Origin: Haliclystus octoradiatus
Taxonomy: Eukaryota; Cnidaria; Staurozoa; Stauromedusae; Haliclystidae
Assembly (NCBI GenBank): GCA_916610825.1
Contig: OU744448.1
Coordinates: forward strand, 7,364,650-7,428,649
Direction: 5' to 3'
DNA length: 64,000 nt
Positions within the stretch are counted from its first letter, which is position 1. Each line of letters begins with the position of its first letter. Position numbers and translations under genes: made by a program. The notes beneath the pieces are model-generated. The model did no database searches, was not told where the DNA came from, and saw only the letters and a list, made by a program, of their open reading frames with translations. Below, in pieces: positions 1-22,700 of this stretch.

Positions 1-383
1 AATTGTAATTGATTTAGCAATTTTATCTCCACAAAGGAAAAAAGTCAAATACAGCGCATGTAAATGAAAACAAACTCATATCTCAACCAAATGCGATTAG
101 TTTCCCATTCGTCGTTAATGCTAAAACGCGCTGTTCCTTGTCTCCCCGTTTGACTTCCCAGCAAAAAATGAGGTGGCACTCCTCATCAACAGGAATGTAT
201 TCAAACATTTTATATCAAAGGATTCATCAAAGTAAACCGTTGCAATGGCACCATTCAAAATGACAATTAAACACTTATTCTAAAATTAATTAAATCAAAA
301 GAGGAATCGCAAAACGCATGTCGATCATCGTAAGCTGTACACTAAAATTTCTTGATAATTAGTTATTGTTGGTTATTGAAATT
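1..383 (+). mobile_element. Truncated copy of the GGGGAGACCGGGG TIR element
   Basis: The sequence is collinear with 58517-58902, with scattered substitutions and small indels. Homology stops abruptly near 383, before the terminal inverted repeat, so the 3' end is lost. The 5' end lies outside the window. I see no transposase reading frame. Confidence 0.85.
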
Positions 384-1080
384 CAACGTAGGAAAGTCTG
401 TTGAGCGCCTGATATTTCAGGCGCTCACAACAAACTTTTCAGTCTGGCCCCACTATTATTACACTATTTAAGAGCCGCCACTGATTGCCCTCTTATCTAT
501 CCAATCGTAGCAACCGTATCCAATTATAGCATAGATTTTACATAACTCCTCATTAGGTCTATCAAATATCAATATCATTTATAATCAACTCTTATCGAAT
601 AAAATTCTATTATTGACCAGTCACACCAAAACTGCAAGGATTTATCATTATTTCTTCCCTATTCTATCATTTTTTTGGATAATTTGGTCAGAGTGTTACT
701 ATCAAGCAACGAATGCTGGCGGGAATGTTGGCATCCAGCTGGCCAGGAAGTCCTGCAGAGCTGAGCTCAGAGCTGTAGACCTGACACCTATTAAGTACAC
801 ACGAATGAATGCTATTCCTGGAATAACTAAAATACATTTTCACTTTATTTTTGCAATTAGCATCTTGAAAACAGAATAGAGAGAGCACAACAATTGAAAT
901 CAGTTACAAAATTTCATTAATGAGTTACCTGTACCTGGTCTTAAAAGACAAATTATTGTTTGATAGTATCGTCCAGTAAAACTTGAAACGTGAAAGAAAG
1001 AACGTACACAAAATATCTGTCCACCAAGACTCGATATGAAACAGCCCCGCCTACTTTCCATGAATTATTATTTGATTTTC

Positions 1081-1134
1081 GGATTTGGAGAAAGAAGTAA
1101 AATTAGCGGATTTGGAGAAAGAAGTAAAATTAGC
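1081..1134. repeat. 27-bp tandem duplication
   Basis: Two identical 27-bp units starting GGATTTGGAGAAAGAAG lie directly head to tail. No function is apparent. Confidence 0.9.
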
Positions 1135-1460
1135 GGATTATCAACTTAAACAGAGCTGTGAATTATTTCTCCTTGAAATTCTAAAAATTGAAAATTTATT
1201 AATGACGAGTCATTTATCATTACCCCCCTTTTCTCAAATTAACAAAGATCTGGCGTAGGAAAGAAAAGACTAAGAAAATACATCATTTGGGCGTTTGGAG
1301 AAGGAATCCCTCGCCATTTGAATTTCATAAAGAAGGCTCCCATTGATCCAAACCCTCATTATAATCGAAGTTGAATCCGATAATCTCCTGGATTACATCA
1401 CTCATCAAGAAGTCCTGAGACGAGTGATCACCTGACCATCATTCTGTGCTGAAATCCAAC

Positions 1461-11924
<10,464 letters not shown>

Positions 11925-12254
11925 AATTTAACTTTTTTATACAAAAAACATTTCATTTTACATGAATAGTAGTGTGTGTAAAATTGGCCAAATTTATAAT
12001 AATTATGAAATTTATTGCAATTTAATTAATTAGATGTACTAATTTACCAACCGATACTAAGTACATTTTCATAATAATGATGGCAATTTAATTAATTATA
12101 AGCTGTCATATTAATTAATGATGCGAAGGTATTTTAATTAATAGCACATGCATCCGGTTTAAAATGTGGTACTTTTTTTCCTTGCTTATACCTAAACAGA
12201 CTGTTTTGTATAGGATTTAAATCTCTTAATGGAGTAATTATATAATATTCTAGA

Positions 12255-12260
12255 AATAAA
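12255..12260 (+). terminator. Candidate poly(A) signal of Ac45
   Basis: AATAAA lies about 330 bp after the Ac45 stop codon. Such hexamers are common in AT-rich DNA, so this is only plausible. Confidence 0.4.
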
Positions 12261-12330
12261 CTTGCCCTCCCAGACAAATATTTGTTATCTTAAACAAATT
12301 TTGAAATTATTGAATTATTTCCTGAAGTGG

Positions 12331-12438
12331 ATTGGTTAAGAGGCCTTTTAAATCGAATACTTATTCTAACACATTGAAAAACGTATTGGTTAAGAGGCCT
12401 TTTAAATCGAATACCAATTCTAACACATTGAATAACGT
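12331..12438. repeat. 54-bp tandem duplication
   Basis: Two copies of a unit beginning ATTGGTTAAGAGGCCTTTTA lie directly in tandem and differ at a few bases. Confidence 0.9.
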
Positions 12439-12736
12439 ACTTGCTTGAAAAACTGTTTCTAAGGACGTAAACACAAATTATTCAATTTAAAATAGTTTTC
12501 TTAAAAAATTGATGTTTAAAGTTTAATAAATGCGTTATTGCACTTAGTGATACAGGATGTATAATATAGCATTATATTAACACTCAAGGTGCTGTGAATC
12601 ACGCGAAAAGCTTATAGTCACTCACTGTGGCATCTTGTGAGTTTTCACCGTTCTCTTGAAACTCATTACACACTGCTCGTGTTAATACAACGCTCTACAT
12701 CCTTCTTACTTGTTCCATATCACATAAATAACACCC

Positions 12737-12961
12737 AAAAAATTGTTCACACCTTGATTCAAAAACTGTCATAAAATCACAAATCTTCGTCAAAACATCA
12801 TGGCTAAAATCCGATACAGTGAATTGAATGATAATACAAAGTATTGAATAAATAATATAGGTACACATGTCAATGGGAGTTGATGGGTGGGAATCACATG
12901 TCGGCTCACAGACTCTTTTGATTTAAACTCGAGGGCTGGTACGCACTGCGCAGGCTAACTT
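12737..12961. mobile_element. Half copy of a TAGCCTGC...CCAGCCCC element
   Basis: The stretch ends AGGGCTGGTACGCACTGCGCAGGCTA and shares AACTGTCATAAAATCAC and other words with 25490-25803. Only the right half is present. Confidence 0.6.
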
Positions 12962-13162
12962 TACCGTAAAGTCCCTACCAACATTAATAACCCATATAAT
13001 TATTTTGTCAAACCTCTATTGAAAGATCACATCCCTGAAGTGGTCAACTGTTTACTTATTCAAGGATCTTAAGGGGGTATTAACTGAGTTTGACTGTAGT
13101 GCCTTCATCAGCAGATTTCTCTGTAAATTTGGCATTACCAACATTCAATTGCATTATTTCAC

Positions 13163-13343
13163 TACAGTGAAACCTGTATATAACGGCCAGCTAAAAGAGG
13201 TAGATAAATTGACCATTATAGACAGGTGGCCTTTATATACTGGTTTGATTCAGTAGAAAATATTATTTTAGACATTGCAAGAGTGACCACTATAGACAGG
13301 TGGCCGCTTTATAGAGGTGACCATTATAACAGGTTTGACTGTA
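13163..13343. mobile_element. Full-length MITE with TACAGTGAAACCTGT ends
   Basis: The left end TACAGTGAAACCTGTATATA and the right end ACAGGTTTGACTGTA are inverted repeats that begin and end in TA, as in Tc1/mariner-type non-autonomous elements. The body contains ATAGACAGGTGGCC twice. It is about 180 bp and non-coding. At least nine other copies occur in this window. Confidence 0.85.
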
Positions 13344-13743
13344 ATAACTAAAAATTATCAGATCACACTGCTGTATCGTACAACGTTATCGTACTATGTA
13401 CTATGTAACAAGACAAGAAAGATAATTAAAATTTCAATAACTTTGTTTCAAAAGATAAGATTATGTCATATACGAAAAATCTGTCATTATGAACACATTT
13501 ATATTGTACATGGTAAATAGTTGATTGTACGTTTAATTCTACAAATCTATTTTCATATATGGCTGAATTATAAAATGGTGATATAAAATGATGAATCTAA
13601 ATCTTATAAATCGACATCGTTGATGGTAATAAAAACAATTATACATATCTAATTTACTATCAGCGATAAAATTATTATTTTTTGATGAATAAAATATTGT
13701 TTCTCTTTCTTTCTACATAAAAATTTCATTTTTTTTTTTTACT

Positions 13744-16700
13744 TTACCAGAAATTATATGCAGATACGTAAATATTGAAGATGTTAACTAGTCGTGAGAA
13801 TAATTTTCCATTTCTGTATACATTAGTGTGTAATTCAACTTTATAATCCTTTGGTCCAACCAATTCTTTTCTATTTTTCAATAACACTTTATAACTCCCA
13901 GATGGTTGAAGGTAAAAATCATTATCATCATTTCCTAATTATAATAAAAAGATTGAAAGAAGATATTAAAGGGGTAAAAATGACCGGTGGGCTCTACGTG
14001 CTAAGAGTCACGTGCGTGTTTGTCCTTTGTATTGCTTCTGCGCCTGAAACCATGCTGAACCATGTTGCTCCTTTAAACAGGACCAGGGTTTGATAACATG
14101 GGGGATTCTGGGACTGAGAGTCTTGGGTGCTAGCACAAATTCAGATGGAAATAAAAGAAATACTTCTATTGAAGTTTTAATAATCATAAGAAAGAATACT
14201 GTGTTTTATTTTCTTTTGAAAATAAGTAGAGAGTTGCAGTTTTTATCATATTTTCATGACAACAGCCCGTAAATTGAAAAGATGTGAAAGCGTTTAGATG
14301 ATGTAGCCTCTGTGAAAAAAATCCATGAGGTCATGAACATTTTTTTTTTGTGGGTTCATCAACAGTCACAAAGAGTTAATAAACACTTCATGAATCGGTT
14401 CATGAATGCCAAATTGCCTGGAAAGTTCATCAACAGTTTTTGCAGGGGAATCACCAAAATATCTTTGAAATCAATAATTTAAAATCCAGGAAGGAAAAAT
14501 ATTATAGTGGACTTACAAATTTAATAAGCAAAAATTATTTATTAATTAACATTATATGGAGGGTACATAATCCAAGGATTAAAAATATGGCCTATGAAGA
14601 CAGGTTGTCACCATTTTAGGTCAAAAGCAGTTTATTATCAGCAATATTATAACGAATCACACAAGCAAAAAAAATCAAAAATATTAATACTGTATCAAGA
14701 AGCAACTTACCAGAATTGATAGTAAATCGAATATCAACAGGGAACGATGGTTTACTGATTTCGTAGTAATATTCCATTTTGGTAGGTTGAAGACCATTGG
14801 GTTCAACAGATGCAAGCCATTGATAGGAATAACGAGGATCTTTCAGACACTGTGTATCAGTTCTGTAACACTTTTTGACGCAATACCTGTTAACAGCATA
14901 ACCATACTCATTATGATGCACAAATAGCATGCATTTAAACAGTGCGCAGTCAAACTTGTAATAACGGTCACCTGTCTATAGTGGTATTTTATTAATCAAA
15001 CCTGCCTATAAAGGCCACCTGCAGATATGGTCAATTTATCTACTCTCATAGCTGGCTGTTATATACAGGTTTCATTGCAGTGTAGGCGATAAAAATAGAA
15101 ATCATGATTGCTGATAAGGTCACCGAAAATTAACGAACAATTCAGTAATTTTACAATTCTTCTATTTAAAAAAAATATATAACTTACTTGCTGCGGCCTG
15201 ATACTTTTTGGAAATATTCAGCAGGGCATAAATCATCAACACATTTGTAACTTCCCCAAGTGTTATAACAAGAGTAACCAAAACCACATCGCCTGCCTTT
15301 TGCTAAGCATTCGTTAATGTCTATATTTAAAAATCAATGGAGTGTTATTGTAATTGTTCTTCTATTTCTTATCATTATCAAAGGATTATTGCGAGGTTGC
15401 TATGGTTGATAATGTCTAAACAAAGAATGTTAATTGGGAGACATGAGTGGAATATGTATAAATGACAAGGCCCGAGAGAGTGATTTATATCTTCCACGTG
15501 TCTCTCATTTTTAATCTGTTGATGATCATAATATTATTGAGGATCCAGGTGTGATGCTTCTGATCAAAGCAAATACATACAATGTGGAAATAAAAGACGG
15601 ATGGCTGCTATGTCAAGGTAGTCATACTGACTGGTAATATATTATGAATTATTTTTCCATTCATTTCTCATGCTAGTAATTTAGTTTTAGTATGATTGGA
15701 ATCACTGTCTTTAAATATTGGTTCAGACAGGTTTAATTGTTCTCTTTTGTTTTGTACAGAGAAATAAAATACATTTTTCAACAAGAGCTTGTTTTACGGC
15801 TTCTATCTTTAGACATCAAATCACACCGACCGTCAAATTTGAGCATGTATAGAAATAGAAACATTTCCTATTGTCTGCCCCTTCTGTGATATCTCAGCAA
15901 ATCAAATGAATTGCAATCTCTAATAGAATCCATTTTCCCCAATTCATTCAGAAACACAACTTTTTCTTGTTTGATCATTTTACAGCAAACCAGGTAACCA
16001 TAAGAAAGTCTTCTTTTTTCACCTTGTGCAAGTTTAATGGCCTGATGCCCTTTCTGACGCCAACCAATAGTGCTTCTACCAGGTATTGAACCCAAGATCC
16101 TTCTGGCCGAGGTCCTTACTTTAACCGCTACACAAGGTCATCAGGTACAGTGGAACCTTAATGGTTGGATGCCCTTCTTGATGTCAACCACTAGTGCTTC
16201 TAACAGGGATTGAACTCAAGATCCAGCAAATCGAAGGTACAATGCTCTGAACACTATACTAAGGGCTCAGACTCATTGCTAGTTTTACCAATAACTTACT
16301 ATGGTAACCCCACAATTGGCATACCTTTACATGTTCTACCATCTGCTTGTAGATTGTACCCTGGGGGACATTGACATTGATATTTTTCATTACCAATATC
16401 TCTACATTTCCAGCTACATGGATTGGGTGAGCATGGATCTTTGGGTGGAGAAACTAAAAGATAACAGATCAAAGAAGGAACCGGTAAGCCAGTACAATAA
16501 TCAATTTTTTTATAGGCACCATTAGATATCTAAACTACCATGTTGTAATATATGGGTTATATTGCTATTTAGCATAGGGGTTTACCAAACATGTTCTCAT
16601 TAATTACTAGTGATCAATTTTCTAGATCTAGAGGTAGATGGTATTTCTTTTCAATCATTATTAGCCTGCCCGAGTACCTGAACAAAAAAAAACAGTTCAT

Positions 16701-19700
16701 GAACAGTTCAAGAACTCAGTATAATTTTTGGCAGGTGTGTTTTTGCATATACTATTGTGAATAATCCATTGTAGTGTTCATTGATGGCATTGCATATGCT
16801 TATTGCATGCATGCTTCGAATGGTAAGAGGTCTACTTTTTCATAACGCTATAGTCACATCCAATAGGAGATTCTACTGAAAAAATATTTTTTAAATAAAT
16901 GATTGATTTTGATGTATATCAACTTTAAAAATTGATTGATTAAAGTTTGAAGCCGATCTGATAAGAAATGATGGAGCTGTCAATGTTTTAATGCGTTTAT
17001 TTTGCCGCACGTTTATTTCGTGACGTCAATGTTCAAATCTTTCAAAATTCAACATTTCCTCTAGTGTGAAAAAGGTTAAAATATTGACATCACGAAAATA
17101 AATGCGCAGCATTATAGACACATTAAACCATTGACAACTACATCATTACTTATCGTATAGGCTTCAAACTTTTACTGATCAATTTTATCAGATGATATGC
17201 ATCAGATTTAATATTTTAGTTTAAAAATATTGTTTCTGTAGAATCTCCTGCCCAATTGATCAATCACTTATTTTAAGTATTGTAGTAATGTAAAGGGTTT
17301 AACACAATTTTGATTTGTTAAATTAATAATTTGTGATTGGATTAAACATATTCATTTAGTACTAACTTTACCTTTGCATGTACGTAAATCATTGTTCAAT
17401 TCCTGCCCACGTGGACATGAGCATCTGTATGTCTGAAGATTAACAACTGTACAACGATATTCACAAGGCTTGTTCCGGCATGGATTGATATCTGATGAAA
17501 ATAAATACAATTTTATTTATTGCAAATGTTGATAACTTGAAATTTATAAAACGTCATGGATATAGCAGCTATCATTTTATGTAGGGCATCCTAGCTAGTG
17601 CAGTTGAAGTATTCATTGTCCTTGTCATCAAATATATGATAAAATTGTACTGTAATTTCATTTATAAGTACAATTCTTATTACACCACTGCTTGTAATAT
17701 ATTATCACCACATTAAATCATGCTTCATTGAAGAGTTCATGCACATGCTGCCATGCTTCATCGCAATTTACCTGCACCAGTTATGTTCAGGAGACACAAG
17801 TGAAAAAACCATCAACTTTTGGATCAACAAAGGCGTTGAAGCCTTTTCGTCTAATAACCATTATGCTTGTGAATCACAAGATTGTCGGTAAACAAGTCCA
17901 CAAAAGATAACAAAAATATTATACCATTTTAATTTGCAAATGACGAAGGGTTTATGATCATGAAAGAACACCATCAAAAAGCAGTGTAACGCCATCAAAA
18001 AGCAGTGTATGGATTTTATTGAACTCAACAGGATAGATTAAAAAAACATTAAATAATTGTTTTCGTAATGACAACATAAATCTGAAGTTATCAAATTTAT
18101 GAAAATTCACATTTACTAATCCGAACCAACAATTGTTGAATAGAGATTGAATTGAAAAGATATACTGATTGCCTTGCAACTTCTGCTGACGAAAACTTCA
18201 TATTACCGATGGTAGGCTTATGAATGATTACAGGATTCTTTGCAGACCTTGACATTGTTTGTTTACCCATATGTTTTTATCCAAAACTATCTATTGCTTA
18301 CTTGCTTCAACAACATTTGATTTGTTTTTATTTTGTGTCTAGTTGAAACAAATGATTCGAAATTTATCATTCCCTCTTACTTCATCTGAAAATATGTGCA
18401 AACGTATCGTAATCAAATTGCTAGGAATCATTCAATCATTTTAGAATTCTATATGAACTCAAGGACATTTACTAACCATTTACACATCACAGTCATTGCT
18501 AAAATAGTCTACAAAGTGTACCAATAATGTACATGTAGCTTGAAGCAGATTAAAAGGATTCAATATTTGGAGTCAAGCAGCTACAACAAATTATTGAACC
18601 TCTACTAGAGTTGCAAGCGCTTGTGTGAAAAGAACAGGTTTGTAGTGTGAATTTGAGCTGTACTTGAAATATATGTTAAAATTGGCCAACCTAGCGTTGC
18701 TGGCATGATGCAAGATATATCTATACTTTGGGTGACTGGCTGGATTTGGAAAACTGAGTTAGCAAAATACCTTCACAACTTTTTCTATCACTAGCAACTT
18801 GTTGACCAGGAGGACAGTAGCATTGGTATGTTCTATCATCAATGACACGACATCTGTATTGACAAGGAGAATCACGGCATGGATCTTTGGCTAAAAATGA
18901 CATAAAAAGAAAACATACACATTTTTATAAGGGTCTTCTGAGAAAGCAATAAATCATTAAAATATCAATTTTCTTCTGAATTTGATCTAACTTTCCCGAA
19001 TCTGGGATTCCAGAATTTCTACTTTTGTCGGACCCTGATTGTTGTTAATATATAGGTCTTAAGAATAATTTTAATCTTAGATATAAATTGCTTTTGATGG
19101 CATATAATTAAAATAAACTTAAAAGCAATGCAGACTTTGTAAAACGTAAAATTGTTATCAAGCGTCATGAAGCTGCCTAGCTTTACCTGTCACAGCTGGT
19201 CATTTCACAAAAATGCGGCTATAATTGAAAAGTTAAAAGCAAAATACCCAAAGCTATGTATAAAAACAGAAACCCAATTTAAAGCAAGTTTAGTTTTTAG
19301 CAATCATTAAGATTTGTAAAACTAGCTATGGTGTACCTTAATCTTCTCTACGATCAATTAGATGATAAGTAAATCATTCCTAACCATCGTCAGAATCTCT
19401 TGTTCATAAGGGTCAGATGATGATGATGATGATGATAATTTATTTAGAAACAGTCTCTACGCTTTCCTTCACAGATTGAATATCAGAAGATGATAAATAC
19501 TTACTCCGACATGATTTTAGGTCAGATGTCAATTCTTGTCCAGTTGGACAAAGACAGCGGTACACTTTTTCTCCGATTACTTCACAGCGGTATTGACATG
19601 GACTGTTCCTACATGGATCCATACCTAAATGATGTAGAAACAGTGTCCACGTTATAGTAAAACAGTGGCTGGGGTTATATGGATGCATCAAACTCAATTC

Positions 19701-22700
19701 GAATTAGGTGCGACACCGAATAGCATTAAATTCGCATTTTCACATCAAGTGATTCCATTTAGAAATAGAACAATTTTGAATAACATACATGCATGTGGTG
19801 TGATGTCTTGACAGGCAGATAATGTACAACAAATAAAACTCGTAAGCACAGGCAGCAACAGCATAATCAGCTTATGCCTATACGTCTGGCAATCCGCCCA
19901 GGATATGCCAGTAATATACTGCAGGTTTTCAATCAGATTAAACCCTATATCTTGAAAAGCACAGAACCAGCATGCTACCATTCTAACAACTTACGTTGAC
20001 ATGAAACAGCATCATCCCTTAGCTCTTGACCTTGCGGACATTGGCATTTATATTGCTGTTGGTTGAGTGCCACACAACGATATTGGCATGGACTATTGCG
20101 GCATGGATCAATATCTATAAATCATGAAGGGATTACAATTACCGGTAGTTAACAAAACGCAAAAGCTGATTTTATAACAGCTTTGTGGCAGTTCCACCCA
20201 TTGTCATCTACTAATTACACTGTGGATCGTCGGTAAGCTCAAATCACCACTGGAAACCTAACGAAAGCATACTGTAATATTGAAATTCATCAGAAACTTT
20301 AATCTAGACTCTTATCATTCCACTGAAAAACTACCGAAAGGCACTTAAAAATTAAAAGCTACTGAATTACCTATCCAGTGAGTTTTCAGTAAGATTTCAG
20401 TAAATTAGAGAGGTATTGTAGAAGCAATGGGTCCATCAAATTACTGGGTGACATATGAAAAGGTAAAGGGAATAACAAATTGGAAAAATATGAATTCGAT
20501 TTATTATCGGATGGAGTTTCATCGAGGACAATTTTAGTTATGCGCATTGTAAAAAATGGTAACATCTATATTTGCTGACTACTGTTGGCGTTGTTAACAT
20601 ATGGAACATAGTTTGAAGACACACAGCCGTACTTGTGAGAAATACAATACAACGTATCAAAGAAGCACAAAGCGTGCAGATCGATGTTATTTTGTTGGCA
20701 GACAGTTGACAGTTATTTTAAGGAAGACAGTTGACTTGTTCAAAGTCCCACTTGTTTTTATGACGATTTTGATGTATGTTGGTAAGCTACATCAGTCACA
20801 TTCTTACTCCCCTGCCCTCTTGATAAAGTTATAGCCCTGACACTAAGTAATGCAATTGTTCTTACTTTGGCATGAAAATGCATCTGATTTCAATTCTTGA
20901 CCTTGCGGGCATCTGCACCGGAATTTACTATCACTGATTGTTTCGCATTGGTATTGACATGGACTGTTACGGCATGGATCAATTCCTGATTAATAAAGAG
21001 TTAGAATAATTAGAATGGAACTCATTTTGGGAACTAATTTCCCAATGGCCCTGCTTGGAGGAGGGTGAGTAGCTAAACCTTACCGGCCTACATAGAGTAT
21101 TTGGCATTGCAGAAAACAAATACAGTGTCACCAATTAACCTCATATTAGGTTGTCAGCAATGAAGCAAATAGTATTCGTGGGAAGACTCTGCAGCAGGCT
21201 ACTAATCAAGTGACTGAAGAAAATCCCAAATCATTGTTAAATATAGATAACTAGATTCCAGTAAACAGTTCATACTTTGATGTAAGCGAAAGCAAGCCTT
21301 TAACTATATTGCCAGTTTGTATGTAACTCATGATCTGCAAGCCTAACCGGGCTAATATTCAGTGAATCATTTCAAACTTACTTCGGCAAGAAACAGCATC
21401 TGCTTTCACCTCTTGGCCAGCAGGACATAGACATCGATATCGTTGTTCGTTGATTACTTGACAGCGGTATTGACAAGGACTATTCCGACAAGGATCTTTC
21501 CCTATGAAGAAATCATAATCATTTGTAGCCTTAACCTTAACTGTAACAAAATAAATCTTTATGTTATTCTACAGATCACAATGAAATGGAGATATATTTC
21601 GGATCTGATGATAAAAAATAATTTCATTATCTAGCAATCCATGAAATGATTACTCTGTCAATGTTCAAATATTTCCCCTTCAGCCCTTTTTAACTTTGTA
21701 TTACCCCTTTGTAATATATATATTATTAATCATTGATTTATGATTTTCCTGTTATTCCACCTAATGCAAACATCAACTTTCCAAAATGGTACATACTAAA
21801 ATGCCCACCAAGTTCATTGTTTATATGTATACATGTGTGTAAATTAGGCACAGTGTAACCACGTTAATACCACTGTAACGGTACAGCCAAAATCAAGATA
21901 ATAAGCGGGTTGTGATATTAACTGAAGTGGAAGAGTTGGTTTTGAAAAATAAGTGATATTAAGCATGTTGGTGATATTAATGAGGTTGCTAAGGACAATA
22001 TGTAAATTATTACATAACTATGTACAGTCAAACCTGCTGTAGTGGTTGTCGCTACAGCAGCAGTCACCTGTACGTTAGAAGTGTTAACTTATAACGACAG
22101 CTCAAAAATGCAAATTACAAAATGAAATAGAAGTACAATTTACCGTGTATATAAAGCTAACCTGTCCATAATGCCAATTTATGTAGATCCTTATAAATGG
22201 CTGTCATAGAAAGGTTTCAATGTGTATTTTTGCTACAGTATAGATATTTAAATGTTTCATTGGGATTTAGCTAATTTTACTTTATGATGCCTATGATGGA
22301 ATTATGTTTCTAGTATTTGTTACAATTCGTTCCAGGTTCCCCAATCGTTTTTTACAAGAGCGTCTAGGACACAATGGAATTAGGCAGGTAGTGTAATAAT
22401 TGACATTCCTTCCAAATATTATACAAAAGTTCAAACTTTAAGCACCCTTCCTCATTGACAGAGTACATATTTTATGGATTGCCTGTAGCTGGTCAATCAA
22501 ATCGTAATCAGTATAATAATATGTATATTCAGATTATATTTTCCCAATACAAATAGTACAATATCTACCTTCTACCTACCAATAGACAATGACAGATTGC
22601 CATATATAAAGTAGTGAAACCTGTATAAAACAGCCAGCTATGAGATTGACCACTATATGCAGGTGACCTTTAATTACAGGGCTGACTCAACAGAAAATAT

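Larger units (their letters stand above)
1..1460. other. Upstream region with a partial transposon copy
   Basis: No gene is supported here. Bases 1-383 are a diverged copy of the interior of the TIR element at 58124-59018 (base 1 aligns with about 58517). The left part is cut by the window edge and the right terminal repeat is missing. Bases 1081-1134 are a perfect tandem duplication of a 27-bp unit. About 200 bp before the Ac45 start codon should hold its promoter, but I see no clear TATA box. Confidence 0.7.
11925..13743. other. Convergent intergenic region
   Basis: This holds the 3' untranslated tail of Ac45 and, from the other side, that of the fibulin gene. It contains a 54-bp tandem duplication (12331-12438), half of an inverted-repeat element related to 25490-25803 (about 12737-12961), and a complete MITE (13163-13343). 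A minus-strand ATTAAA at 13532-13537 is a possible fibulin poly(A) signal. No gene is seen. Confidence 0.7.
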
